Positions 1 to 11,269 of a stretch of 64,000 nt of DNA are shown piece after piece (the stretch's first letter is position 1; every line of letters begins with the position of its first letter). A program made the translations under genes and the position numbers. The notes below the pieces were generated by a model. The model saw nothing but the letters and a program-made list of their open reading frames with translations. It was not told where the DNA came from and did not search any database. Location of the stretch: assembly GCA_025738555.1 (NCBI GenBank), contig JAOVFP010000017.1, positions 930,001 to 994,000 of the forward strand, written 5' to 3'. This DNA comes from Cyathus striatus. Taxonomy: Eukaryota; Basidiomycota; Agaricomycetes; Agaricales; Nidulariaceae.

Positions 1-1020
1 TAATTTCACTCACACCACGTACGCTCACTAAGAAAGTGCTCGGTGGGTAAGACTCAGATGCAGGACGCTTCCGGGCAAAGTAAGGTATAGTAAATGGTGT
101 CGAAGACCGACGCGCAAGATGGAATGCGTGCTTAGCGAACACTTTGATGCGCGTTTGATGCGCGTTCCTTAATCTCGGACTTAGCACGGGCTTAGGACTT
201 TGACTCCCGTTACACTCAGAATCTCAAGCTCGCACAAATACTCTTGCAGAACTGCTTAATGGTATTTCTCGGGGCACAGGAGACTGCCCTCCTACTACTC
301 TACTCTACCTATTAAATATCATACAGAACTACGGCTAGAGAAACTATATAGTTGATACAAATACAGTAATTTACACATTAGCTAAGCAGTAAGGTAGACG
401 TTTAGACCAGATACCGGCGTCTGGGATGGACCGGAGTAAATCACAGATACACAAACATACGAGCGCCAAGAATGCGTCCATATGGGAAGATAGCGAAGGA
501 CAATAAATCGTCCTGCAGGAAGAACACTCCATACGGAGGCGTGATGCCACGCGCTTTGACGCGTGGAATGGGAACCGCTGAATAAGCCTGCCGGGAATGC
601 CGGATCTCAGGCATAGGCTAGGCGCCTATGGCGTGCTGATGCACAGCGCTGGTACAGCGTGGTTAGATAGCGGCAACTGCTGTGGGTCTAGTGCTCATGC
701 CTTTTCCTATGACGCAATAACATAGCTTCGATATCCTATTATTAGAATAGACGCGCGCTTAGTTCGATCTCCGGCCTTACTGGTAATTACTTCCCACCGA
801 TGTCGAGAATAAACTCTGACCTCGGTGTTTCTATTCTTAGACGCTTTCCTACTTAGGCTAGTTATGTCCCTTATTAGCACGAATCGTTCCCACGCTAGCT
901 AACGGTCCGGGACCTCTACCTTAGCTACTAATTACAACCCAGATATATTGTACCGTTTGTAAGTAGCGCGTAGAATATAGAAATAATGTTTTTACAGCAG
1001 GTAGAAGTACGCTAGGCGTA
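1..1020. other. No gene seen; degenerate non-coding DNA
   Basis: No reading frame of useful length or recognisable motif was found on either strand. The DNA is rich in TTAG and CTAG and has several small hairpins between about 540 and 640. It abuts the point (about 1020) where recognisable gypsy pol sequence begins, so it may be an older, unrecognisably decayed part of that element or the DNA at its truncated 5' side. I cannot decide which. Confidence 0.4.
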
Positions 1021-4000
1021 TTAGTTCCCAGTGCCAATAATGTAGTAGCTGATGCTCTATCTCATATCTATTCGCATGACAATGCTGCTACAATTAGATC
1101 CCCCTCAGAATATACTTATTTTGACATAATAAATGAAGACACACCTGAGATTATAACCACCAGTACTCCACTTTTAGCTGGGATACAGGCCTGTGTATCC
1201 ATACCTCGACCCACTAATCCAAACAATGAAGTATGATGCTCTCATCGATTAGCATCCAAATGAGAATTGGATCACAACATTCCAATTCCTAAGCAAGATT
1301 CATCAGCTGCCAGCATATCAGCCAAACCCCAAGAAAAACAAATTGAAAGCTCACAAGACTTTGCAAAACAAATGGTAGGCTGCTTTGTTCTCAAAGGACC
1401 ACGAGAACAAAGGGAGGGCAGGAGTACAATAACAAATGAACACAATTCAGATACACCTGAACTTTCCAAAATTGAACCAACTAAACAAGAACAAATATTA
1501 GTTTCAGATTCTGATGCAAACATATCAGAACAGAAAACAACAACTCTCTCAAATAATGATCACTTAGTCGATGCTGCTTCATCTACACATGGTATTGACT
1601 TCATCAATAATATATGACACAACTACAGTGCAGACCCCACCTTCAGAGCAATTTTAGATGATCCAAAGAGCCACAAGAACTTTGAATGTACTGAAGATGG
1701 GCTGATCTATTTAAAGGGAATTGGTTCTGCCAGGCTCCTTTGTGTTCCTCGGGTCATCATTGGTGGTTGCAGTTCTCGGGAAATCATCATCTCAGAAGCC
1801 CATTCTTTGCTTGCTCATCTCAGAACCTCCAAGACAGTCAGTTATCTTCAAGAACATGTGTGGTGGAAGGACCTAGTGTCTGACACTCAGGCATTTTGTG
1901 ATAGTTGCGATATTTGTAGGAGGAGTAAACCTTCCAATCACAAGCCATATGGGCTTCTCAACCCTCTACCTATCCCAGCACAACCCTGGGAATCAATTGG
2001 TGTGGATTTCATCAGACCACTTCCAGAATCCAGCAATCGTGACAGCACTTTTGACTCCATAACTGTTGTTATTTGCTTACTCACTGGCATGGTCCATCTT
2101 ATCCCTAGCTGGGACAATTGCACTGCCAAACAAGTGGCTGAATTGATGTTTGAAATGGTATATAAACACCATGGAATACCAAAAAATATTGTTAGCGATC
2201 GAGATGTACTTTTACTAGCACATTTTGGAAGCACTTACATCAGCCATTAGGAACTAAGCTCAAGATGTCAAGTGCTTATCACCCTCAGACAGACAGAGCA
2301 ATGGAGCATGCAAATAGGACTGCTACACAAATGTTGCAACAATGTGTTAATAAAACACAAACTGACTGGGTTGCTAAACTCCCTGCTATTGAATTCACAA
2401 TTAATTCTGCGAGATCCGAGAGCACTGGCTATGCTCCCTTCTTCCTTAACAGTGGCTGTATGCCTTGCTCCATGATTTGGGGCCCTGCACCTAAGAACAA
2501 ATATCCTTCAGTTCATAATTTTGCACTCCAAAGAAAGTTGGTATTAATGTCTGCACATGACAGTGTTATAGCTTTGTGAGCCAAACAAACTTGGGACACT
2601 AACAGGAAATGACATGCTGCTCCATTCGAAAATGATGATTTAGTTTATGTCTCCTCAAAAAACATCCGATTCCCCAAAGGACTGGCCAGAAAACTCATTC
2701 TGAAATATATTGGCCCTTACAGGATTTTACACAACTTCAAGAATGAGTCATTTCACATTGACTTACCTGCTCACTTGCGAAAAAGAGGAATCCATGATGT
2801 TTTTCATGCCTCCTTACTCCAACCGCACATTCCCAATGACGATCACCTCTTTCCTGGGTGAATGGATACACAATTAGGAGTATCGGAGGATTCAGATGGA
2901 GAATGGACTGTTGATTCAATTCTTAGCCACCATGGCTTGAAAGAGAATTCAACATTTGAAGTAAAATGGAAAGCAGGTGATATAACTTGGATCCCTTACT
3001 ATCAGATCTCTCATCTAGATGCTCTTCAAGAATATCTCAATCTACTTAATGTGTCACATATTGGAAGGTTGCCATCTGGAACTGGGAATCCACCTCAAGA
3101 TGATGAGCAAACTTTTGTCAATGAAAATGACACATTTATGGCGTATTTGGAGCCAGTGTCATATAAAACCCCTTCTCCTGATCCTTGTTCATTCACCCCC
3201 CAACTATTAGTCTTTTATTACTTTATTGTCTTATTCTGCATCACTGCTATTATGGAACAGCAATTTCAACACCAAATTATTCATCCTTATATTCAATCCC
3301 TATCCCCCTTCCTCATTAGGATCTGCAATCCAGACAATCCAAATTCTCCTTGCTTGTGTCGTGATGTCCAGCAAATTGTCAATTACATCGACTTCAACAG
3401 GAGGGTTAGGAATCATATTTCCCCTGGAGCTGAACCAGACAGGTACACCGAATTTGCCAGGCTGTTCAACAATGGAGAAGATACCCTGGCCAGATTCCGT
3501 GTAAATGACCTGGTGACTCAAAGTTATGATATTCCTCCCGACTGAGTATATCACAAATTTTTCCTCACTCAGAGACGCATATTGCACAACTCTTATTCTC
3601 ACCAAGAGCCTCTATTCCATCATCCTCCTGTTCATGACAAAATCACCAGCCTCTTGTCTGAGTGTCCCCAACAGGCTAGAGTTATGTGATTGGCCCTTAA
3701 TGCTGCAGAAACTGCAGAACGTCGGGAAGGATTCCTCTGTCGAATGGCTAGCACCACAGGACCTCCTTGACATCGTGTCTGTTTCACTGGTCCTCGCACC
3801 TTTCAAAGGAGAACTTGAAATGAACCTCATCACGAACCCCCTCCTCGATATGAACTCTGGAACTCCATAACCAACTGGCATCCTGCTCTTTTTGAGACCC
3901 ATTTTGCTCTGATCCCTGATCATGATTCCGAAATGGGTGATGTCACAGAGCAGCCATTGGCTCAATCCACCAATGAACAGCCACACCCTGGCCCAGTAAC

Positions 4001-4250
4001 TGTGCAGGTTACTATTAATGAAACTGTTTGTTTGACCAACCCCAATACTAGCCAGGAGCTTGAGGAAAGTGATGCCTTACCTGCCGATGAAGGATTCAAA
4101 GGAGATGACAAAGCCGGTGCTGGTGGGGAGGACAACCTGATTGATCCAGTCATTGCTGAAGAAACCAAGGAAACAGAACTTGGAGTCAATGACCTCAGCG
4201 CTATTATGGAGTCAGTCAAGGACTCTATGGTTATAGCCAGTGAAGATTAG
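1021..4250 (+). pseudogene. Gypsy pol: RNase H end, integrase, chromodomain, C-terminal extension
   Basis: Frame 1 (1021-2210) then frame 3 (2211-4250) give one interrupted polyprotein. Integrase zinc finger: His residues near 1801-1815 and the CDSCDIC pair near 1900. Core: first Asp in GVDF near 2000, second in VSDRD near 2195, then SAYHPQTD (2268-2291) and the Glu of MEHAN. GPY/F: KYIGPYRI near 2705. Chromodomain: about 2892-3050 (VDSILSH, FEVKWKAGD, TWIPY). A further ~400 residues follow before the terminal TAG at 4250. A single T appears lost in the run at 2210-2213, shifting the frame. Ten in-frame stops (1234, 1261, 1615, 2577, 2610, 2859, 3543, 3687, 3768, 3816) are all TGA, most simply CGA (Arg) to TGA. 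The element cannot encode an active integrase. Confidence 0.88.
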
Positions 4251-5252
4251 TGATTCTCTTCAAATCACTGGAGTGTGGGTATAACAACTCCAGTCTCCTC
4301 ATAGGACTCGGTTCCGAAATCACTTGTCAATATGTGTATTTGTTTCCTCTGCCTCTGTACAGCATTATTGACCTATGCTTTCCTCTTACTTCTCTCTCTT
4401 GATCCTTTCTCTATCCTCACTGCTGAGGATTGTATTACTGTACCATTACAACCAAATGTTCACGATTTTTTGGCATGACACCAAAGTTTACTCCATTGTC
4501 AGTTCATACCTAGGTTTGATGCATGACGTTAGCCAAATTTGTTCAAAGACATAATGGCTCGCTGAAGTACTGGGACAATGGGATATTGTATGATAATTAG
4601 CCCTTCTTGGGAATGTCTTACTGGCGAGGATGCTTGTGATATCTTGCATGATCTTCATATCAATGATCCGAAATTCTACAGTGAACTCAGGCCAGATGAT
4701 CCAAACTCACAGTTCAAGAAGCTATCATCACCAATACAGATGATAGTGAGCTTGTATTGAAAAATAACACACTGGTGCCAAATGATCTATTTGCATTGGA
4801 TTCTGCTGTGCCAATTGAAGCTGTCATAAAATATATGGATTTCAGCGAGCAATACCAAGATGAAGATGACAATGACTTGACCTTTACCATTGGAGGCTCA
4901 TTGGGTGGACTTGAACTGAGAACAGATGCAGAAAGCACTACTATTGAAGTGGTAGATGACACGCTAACAGATGCAACTCTGGCTTTGAGGTGTGGTGAGA
5001 GAAAAAAATATAAAAATAAGTACAATGTATTCATCTAAATCATGGGAAAAGCATTAGAATACTTATTTCACATAATTTACATGTACTATCACGATGAATT
5101 GTTCGAGAATTATTTGAAAAATAAGCCTGTTTTATTTCCACTGAACCTTTGTTCAAACCCACTTGTGATGCATAACAAATCGAAAAATTGTTCAGTTCAG
5201 GCAGGTACCGTTATGTGTCACTGAACAATCAGTCATAATGGTACAGTAACCT
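4251..5252 (+). other. Element tail between pol and LTR, unrecognised
   Basis: Two short open stretches (4578-4760 and 4757-5038) lie in different frames and encode acidic, non-repetitive peptides that I do not recognise. They may be one decayed open reading frame belonging to the retroelement, since they sit between pol and the LTR on the same strand. No clear polypurine tract is visible just before 5253. Confidence 0.35.
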
Positions 5253-5478
5253 TGTATCACCCCCCCCTGCTACATTGAGTAGCTATGACTCAGGCTGACT
5301 TGCTTTGATTTGTGTACATTATTGTAGCTATTACAGCTACATTACTGATCTCTCTTATTTAGGAATCCCTATGTACTAGTAGTATATAAGTTGTCAAGTA
5401 GCCATGTAATTCTACAGTGAATTATAATACCATTTAACCCAGTGATTCCTCTGTGTGCCAAAACTCTCAACAACAACA
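5253..5478 (+). repeat. Probable 3' (or solo) LTR
   Basis: The segment begins TGTATCAC followed by a C run and ends CAACAACA, giving the TG..CA ends expected of an LTR. A TATATAA box lies at 5383-5389. The length (226 bp) is short but within the range for fungal gypsy LTRs. There is no second LTR in the window to confirm the boundaries, so this is an inference from ends, TATA box and position downstream of pol. Confidence 0.6.
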
Positions 5479-6085
5479 AATGACTTTTGTCACACATAAT
5501 GTGGTATCCTCTCACTCATCAGTTATCTGGGATGTTGGGTTGGCAGTTTCAGTGATGGAATCTATCAATGATGGTGGTAATGTCTAACCATCCCAATGCC
5601 CAGTGATCATATAATTGTCCTCCTCCTGAAGCATCCGTAACTGTGACAGTGTTAGTGTTATTGGTGTGGACAATATGAGTGAATTTCTTATTCATATGGT
5701 GTCATAGTGCTTCAAGGGTGCGCCAAGCAAGTGAGATCCCCTCCCATACCCACTTCCAATTGACCAACCATCAATACAATTCAAACAGCACAGACCGATG
5801 CCCAATCATGATATCCACAGCTAATGTCGAAGGCTGTTCATATTGCACCCCAAGAGGTGTCAGACTCTTCCCGTAGATTGGCTCCTGTCTGTGAAGCATC
5901 AGTGCGGGATCGTGAAGGGACTACACACTGGATCAGGGGCCATTCAGAAGTTTTACATTTGTCATACATCGTGATAACCTGCTTGAGCTTGTTCTGCCTT
6001 CTTTGAAGGCTTTTGTGCGAGAATTGAATGAGGATCAGAGGGAAGAGGGGATATTGATCTGGGGGGGGCCAACAGTTTTTGATGG
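5479..6085. other. No gene seen
   Basis: Only short unsupported open frames occur here, and no domain or repeat motif was recognised. It separates the gypsy LTR from the satellite block. Confidence 0.4.
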
Positions 6086-6299
6086 TACGCACAGTACTGA
6101 TCAATACCATAAAAATACCATGCATACCATAAAAGTACCATGTGTACTGTGTATACAGTTTACATATATTTCTGTACAGTATGAATTTGAAACCACCTAA
6201 AATGTATAAAATTATCTTTATATATGTCTATTATGTATATAACATGTATAGTGCTTGTATAAACAATGATATAAGTACAGAAACAAAAGGAGGACCACA

Positions 6300-6966
6300 G
6301 TAATGAAGCTAGAGGTACAGTGACGAGGCTAGTAGCATTGGCACCAGGATATAAGCACAGAGGCAAAAGGAAAACCGCAGAGTCAAAGCTAGTAGCACAG
6401 TAATGAATGCATAAGCAGTCACGGAGCTAGGAGTGTATGAACAAGGATTTAAGCACAAAATCAGAGGAAGTATGACATACACAAAGCTAGTAACACAGAG
6501 AAGATATAAGCATAGTGATGAAGCTAGAATGATGGATACAAAGCTAGACACATAGATACAAAGCCAGGACCATACATATGAAGCTATGAGCACGGAAACA
6601 AAGTCAAGATCATAGAGACGAAGCCAGGAGCATAGAAATGAAGCTAGAATTGTAAATACAAAGCCAGGACTATCGATACGAAGCTGGAAGCATAGATATG
6701 AAGCCAGGATAGTATATACAAAGCTAGGAGCATAGATGCGACATTAAGATCATAGATATGAAGCTAGAAGCATATATAAGAAGCCAGGACTGTAAGTACA
6801 AAGCTAGGGGAATAGAGTGAAGCAAGGAGAAAATATGTGAAGCTAGAACCATAGAGATGAAGCTAGAAGCATGGAGACAAAGCCAGAACTGTAGAGATGA
6901 AGCTCGGAACATAGAGGTGTAGCCAGGACCATAGATATGAAGCTATGGGCATAGAGACAAAGCCTT
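6300..6966. repeat. Minisatellite, 20-bp unit
   Basis: About 33 imperfect tandem copies of a 20-bp unit of the type AAGCTAGGAGCATAGATACG, with AAGCCAGGACC... variants roughly alternating. The best-preserved units lie between 6540 and 6960; units before 6500 are more degenerate. Because 20 bp is not a multiple of three, three units give a 60-nt (20-residue) periodicity in every frame. This produces long hydrophobic minus-strand open frames that are artefacts of the repeat. Confidence 0.9.
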
Positions 6967-7337
6967 CCCATTCGGAGCAGCATGATGAATACCGTACATA
7001 AGTATTGTAAAAGTACCATGCATACCGTAAAAGTACTGTGCACCACAAGAATATACCATAATAGTACTGTAAAGTACCATGCATGTACGGTACGCAAAAA
7101 AATCGTACCATGCAGTAGTAGTACCGCTCATGACCAAAATACAGTAAAGTACTGTGCAATGTTGAAAATGTACTGTGCAGTATTGGAAATGTATCATGCA
7201 GTGCAATTAATGTATCTTGCAGCGCTAGTGGCTTGACATGCTGTGCATTACTGAAACTCATGTATATTACCTTAGTACCGCTCACTACGGATGTTAATTT
7301 GAAATTTTACAATGTACTTCGTAATACTAATGTATCA

Positions 7338-7958
7338 TATATAGTCATTTCTTCATTATTGCACTGAAAATGAGAGTGATAAGTTGGATCACACATAGCT
7401 GATATGTGTATTTCATCTCTTGCCAGTAGATATCTTCCTATATCTGAGTAAATATCATACTGTCTGTACAGGACTATTCTGAAGCATAAAGTATACATAT
7501 ATTCATGAATTTCTATAGAGATACAGCGGTCCATATAACGATTAAACATTCGATTTCTAATTCACTTGGGTCTGACAAATAGGAAGTCTCACATAATATC
7601 ATTATATCTTGGTATATGGTTACCTTTATCTTTTAATATTTTAACAGCTTGTACTGTATATATAGCACATTATATATCCGAAATCTCATGTAGATATATC
7701 ATGAATAACAACTCCTGTAAGCTATATAGTAAATTGTATGATGCAGTTGGTGAATTAGATTGTGTATATCTCTGCATTAAATGTGTTCAGTATTTCATAA
7801 ATTTACATTCCAGTAGAAGACAATGGGAAAAATATGTATACAAAATTTAAAGTTGGTCAATACAGGGAGTAATGTGCTACAAGCTAATTAATGCGAGAAC
7901 ACCTTGCATTCTGGGTAGGAAAAAAGCATGGTTGCCATCATTTTTGGCAACCACATGT
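7338..7958. mobile_element. TA-flanked element, copy 1 (relative of 45996-46901)
   Basis: The sequence from about 7338 to 7958 aligns along most of its length with 46340-46901. The 3' end is a TTGCCATCA..TTGGCAACC stem followed by CACATG and TA. The left end matching TA-CACGTGGTTGCC at 45994 is not found here, so this copy looks 5'-truncated or embedded in the satellite. No transposase frame is present. Confidence 0.6.
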
Positions 7959-8080
7959 ACCATGCATCATGAAAAATGTACTGTACATTGTACTGTGCAT
8001 ACCGTAAGTGTTACCATATATCTTTTGATGTACCACACAGTACCGTGTAGTGTACCATGCAGTACTGTTAAAAACCACTA

Positions 8081-8649
8081 GCCCATCTGGGGGTATGTTT
8101 CCATGTTGAATTGGGTCGAAATTTATTCCGAGGTACAGTATCTTCAGGCATCCAGGAAGGCACTATTTAAATAGAGTTAGCAGTTTTGAGTCTTTGAGGG
8201 TATGATTATACGTGTCAGTGTCCTCCAATAACCGAGACCCTACTCCTTATCTCATGCTTTCCATTGACCACCACGGAACTAGAAGCAATCCTAAATGTTG
8301 AATGTTTGAACCCACACCACCACGAAGTACCTTTCCAACACAAAAATACACCCATCCGTGCTCCACATGCTCAGCAGCAACACACCACCTCCTCAGCTCG
8401 GTACACTCTCAGTTGGATTGCATGTCTTATTATAGTCATTAAGTTCAGTGTGGGAAGTTTTGGTAATGGCGGCGAGAGTCTTTGGAGCTCAGGAATTGCT
8501 CGGGAGTGGGCTTGGAAGTTGGGAGGAAACTTACATAATGGATAATTGGATGATTGTCTCCGAAGCTGGTCCACTTAATGGATGGAAACTCTTTCGTGTG
8601 AAGAATGAACAAAGGATGTATATGAGAAGGGGAATGATGTTGTGAGAAT
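8081..8649. other. No gene seen
   Basis: Small open frames (for example 8264-8545) have no recognisable domain. Part of this DNA may be the body of the palindrome-tipped repeat that ends at 8783. Confidence 0.3.
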
Positions 8650-8783
8650 GACGAAGATGAGGATCACAAGAATTCAAAAACAACTCCAGCCAATCAGGTT
8701 TAGATCTTATCCAAGATCCTCAAATTACCATATCCGGTGACCCAAAGGTCCCTAATACCCAACTACCTTAAAAGGTAGTGGGA
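8650..8783 (-). repeat. Palindrome-tipped repeat, copy A
   Basis: In reverse complement this begins ATTCCCACTACCTTTTAAGG, continues TAGTTGGGT, and about 75 bp later carries ACCTGATTGGCTGGAG. The same two blocks in the same order and spacing occur on the plus strand at 50961-51050. A third match to the tip is at 45902-45935. The tip is a near-palindrome with ACTACCTT / AAGGTAGT arms, which suggests the terminus of a MITE-like element. Confidence 0.6.
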
Positions 8784-9474
8784 ATAATGATATCTTAAAA
8801 TAGACAAAATAATGCATTTCGTACACATTATTTCACAAATGGGCTGTGCCGGAACTGATTGGATGGAAGTTGAGCTGTCAACAATTCATAACTGTTGGTT
8901 AAAAACAGGAATTCTACCAGACTCATTGCTGACTAATACCTCACGGACAACTTCCTTCATCCTGAACTCTGAATTCGAGGCTGGCTATGAGCACAGTTCT
9001 GCCCTGGATGATCTTTTTATAATTGACATACTTTATACATGCAACAGGCTCACCATCCAACAGTTTATCAATTCACTTGTTGAGGAAGAGTTTATATTAT
9101 GCCATACTAGTGACGAGGATATTCGAAAGGAGATGTTAAAGATAAATGGTGGGGATAATGGAAATGTAGATGAAAGAAGCACTTGCAGCGGCCCTCATCC
9201 TTCAAAAGTTTGTCTCTGATGTCAACGATGCCTACACACGAAAGCTTGAGGAGGATTTGGTGACATTTGGATGTCAAACATGCCATGAAGAATCGTGCAG
9301 CATGTATGATGTTACCGACCGAGATCACTTAGTTGCGTAGATTGTATTACATAATACGCTGCTGTGTCAAATATTATTACGTAATCGATGAGTATGTCGT
9401 GACAAGTCATAACCCACAAAAACTCATAACATTTATGGTCCACCGACCCCTATGGGTTATAACAGTTTCGACTG
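8784..9474 (+). mobile_element. Pogo-like DNA transposon, 5'-truncated copy
   Basis: Carries the C-terminal part of a pogo/Fot1-type (DDE_1, Tc1/mariner superfamily) transposase and a right terminal inverted repeat ending ..GTTTCGACTG at 9474, followed by TA. The terminal and subterminal sequence (CATAGGGGTCGGTGGACC) matches the ends of the element at 34128-34843. The left end is missing, replaced by the palindrome-tipped repeat at about 8783. Confidence 0.75.
8812..9340 (+). pseudogene. Pogo-like transposase C-terminus, frameshifted
   Basis: The open frame from 8812 carries MGCAG, then STIHNCWLKTGILP near 8880-8925, the usual post-catalytic signature of pogo/Fot1 transposases in fungi. The tail (VSDVNDAYTRKLEEDL, then FGCQTC, ending at the TAG at 9338-9340) is in another frame, so a frameshift lies near 9170-9185. 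Two Arg positions conserved in the 34 kb copy (FGRQTR) are Cys here (CGT to TGT), another sign of CpG decay. The DDE catalytic core is absent. Confidence 0.75.
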
Positions 9475-9546
9475 TAACAGCATCGCGCCAACCTTCAAAG
9501 CTTCATTGCGTTCTCCCACATCATCTCCCTTCACAACCTCGATCTC

Positions 9547-10475
9547 ATGGCACCAACTCTCCAAATTATTGGTGAACTCTTCTTTAAACTGCTTCAGAAT
9601 GCTGTCAGCATGTGTACCCGTGGACTAGGAGATATCTTTCGTAACACCCACCGTTACATGCCTTCCACACTCAGAGCGCTATACAGCAATATGCCAAATT
9701 TCAAGGTGTTTCCGGCTTCCCTCACTATCCCAGTGACATCAGGCATCGGAGTAATGTCCATTGGACTCGCTAATAGTCCTGAGTCCATCGACAACGTACC
9801 GATTGAAAGTGCTGGTCTTTTTGAGGCTTTCGGTGAAGTGTTGATTGCGATTGGGGTTGAAGATATTGGTGAGTCATCTGGTGTTTCTACCAAAGTTTAC
9901 TATGCTAATCTCGTGATGCAGTCAATTCTCACCCATATCTCTCAGTCGTGGTCTTGTTAATATCGCCTTCTATTCTATGGGTGCTGATAGAGGCTATATT
10001 GAATGTTCTCGAAACCGTCTTGCTATTCCTCGGCACTTCTTTGTGCATTCTCTGTGATGTCTGGTCGTCAATCCTATTGGGCATCTTGTATTTGCTAGGT
10101 TTCACGAAGAGCGGAGTGAGAAGGGGTACGTGTTAAAGCGCCGATCTACTAATATGTTGGCTTAAAGAGTCATTGCAAGGTGCAGGGTCCTTTGCAGCTT
10201 CATTCCAATCGACCGTTTATGGTGCTTTCACTCCCGGAAATAGCATATTTTCAAACTTCCAATCCTTTGCTGCTCATGCTATTTCTATTGCCATTCATCT
10301 GCCTATGTTTCTTCTCAGAGCCGTACTCGGCACAATTGTAGCAGTACTCAGTTTGTGTATGTGGGTCTCTGCGAGGACGATTTTGTCCCGTCACATTTAT
10401 AGGCTCTGCCTTACTTTAGCGTCTGACGAATCTCTGATGAATCGTTCTATTTGTGATGTATTTTTATCTATGTAA
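9547..10475 (+). CDS. Hypothetical membrane protein, 277 aa, three exons
   Basis: Exons are 9547-9868, 9922-10125 and 10168-10475. Intron 1 is 53 nt (GTGAGT..GCAG). Intron 2 is 42 nt (GTACGT..AAAG) with a perfect CTACTAAT branch site. Joining them keeps one frame to the TAA at 10473-10475. The product has a moderately hydrophobic N-terminal third, a long hydrophobic block in exon 2 (VVVLLISPSILWVLIEAIL.. to GILYLLGF, probably two or three membrane spans) and another in exon 3 (HLPMFLLRAVLGTIVAVLSL). No known domain was recognised. The start ATG is only 72 nt beyond the end of the pogo-like element, so that element now forms most of its upstream region. The intact frame and clean introns suggest a real gene. 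Confidence 0.7.
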
Positions 10476-11269
10476 TCTACAGTATTAGAATTGAATCTTC
10501 TTGTACTGGTAGACTGTAATTCACAATATTTATCAATGAAATATGAAGTATATGCATAATACTATACATAACACTTACTCAGTCGGAAGTGTCACACAGA
10601 GTTTCATCTCGTGCACAGTGCGGAGGAAGTTCCTGGAAAGTCATTAATCACTACGACTCCTAGACACTTTTAAATAAAACCCGGAGGTTTACCACTACGT
10701 ATGGCACAGGGGCAGCAGAAGCTCTATCAGCGATAAGGAGTAAAGTGGCACAGAGCAATGCTGCCAAGGTACTTGAGCTGCATTATAGAATATAGCGTGA
10801 GTCTCAGACGGAAAAGCAGAAAGGATTGTTAGAGACCTTTTTGTTCATTCTATGGAGGCTATATACCAATTTGTTGGTGTCTATTTTTGTTGCCTGTCTG
10901 TGTCCATTGACATTGAACTTAGAACCGCAATCTGTCGAGTGTCAGTCATATGGTGACGCCACGGCGAGCGTTTGAGCATTCCATAAATTTGTCGGACATG
11001 CTTAAATTACATAGTTAACGAAGTGCAGGAGAACATGCATATGTCCTCCAAGTCCTCCATCCTTAATATCGACCCAATCACCTGACCGCAAGCACTTAGT
11101 CTATTATATACCTCAATGATTATGACGTCACAGCTGTAATCTTACCATCTATGATCTTTAGTAATGCACGTACAGCCCACTACTACTTGAACTGATCGTC
11201 CCGCAGTAATTGTAATATTCCATATGTGAAATTCATTACAAAGTAAGAACAATGTTCGTAAGTCCGTAA
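10476..11269. other. Intergenic, no gene seen
   Basis: No open frame or repeat signature was recognised. It separates two convergent genes (the 9547 gene on plus and the 11270-13144 gene on minus), so it should hold both 3' regions. Confidence 0.5.

Larger units (their letters stand above)
1021..5478 (+). mobile_element. Ty3/gypsy chromovirus, 5'-truncated and decayed, with 3' LTR
   Basis: In order the element shows the end of RNase H (VVADALS near 1050), an integrase zinc-binding domain, an integrase core, a GPY/F module, a chromodomain, a long C-terminal extension ending at 4250, about 1 kb of non-pol sequence, and a probable 3' LTR at 5253-5478. This order identifies the chromovirus branch of Ty3/gypsy, in which integrase lies downstream of RNase H. 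Gag, protease and reverse transcriptase are absent. The 5' LTR is not in the window, so LTR identity and age cannot be measured. Confidence 0.85.
6086..8072. repeat. Composite satellite region (TACCATGCA-type short repeats)
   Basis: Three blocks (about 6086-6145, 6985-7240 and 7965-8070) consist of scrambled ~10-bp units resembling GTACCATGCA, GTACTGTGCA and GTACCGTAAA. The first two blocks flank the 20-bp tandem array, and the third lies just beyond the TA-flanked element copy at 7338-7958. The arrangement suggests one repeat family into which other repeats expanded or inserted. Confidence 0.7.

Noticed and set aside
5230..5252. Polypurine tract before the LTR
   Set aside because: The sequence there is not purine-rich, so no primer site was annotated.
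6300..7285. Long hydrophobic minus-strand open frames (62-140 codons)
   Set aside because: They are translations of the 20-bp tandem array and the neighbouring short repeats. The 60-nt periodicity gives repeated ASSFISMVLA-like peptides in every frame.
9533..9960. Unspliced 137-codon version of the 9547 gene
   Set aside because: The frame runs through a clear intron (GTGAGT..GCAG at 9869-9921); splicing gives a longer continuous protein.
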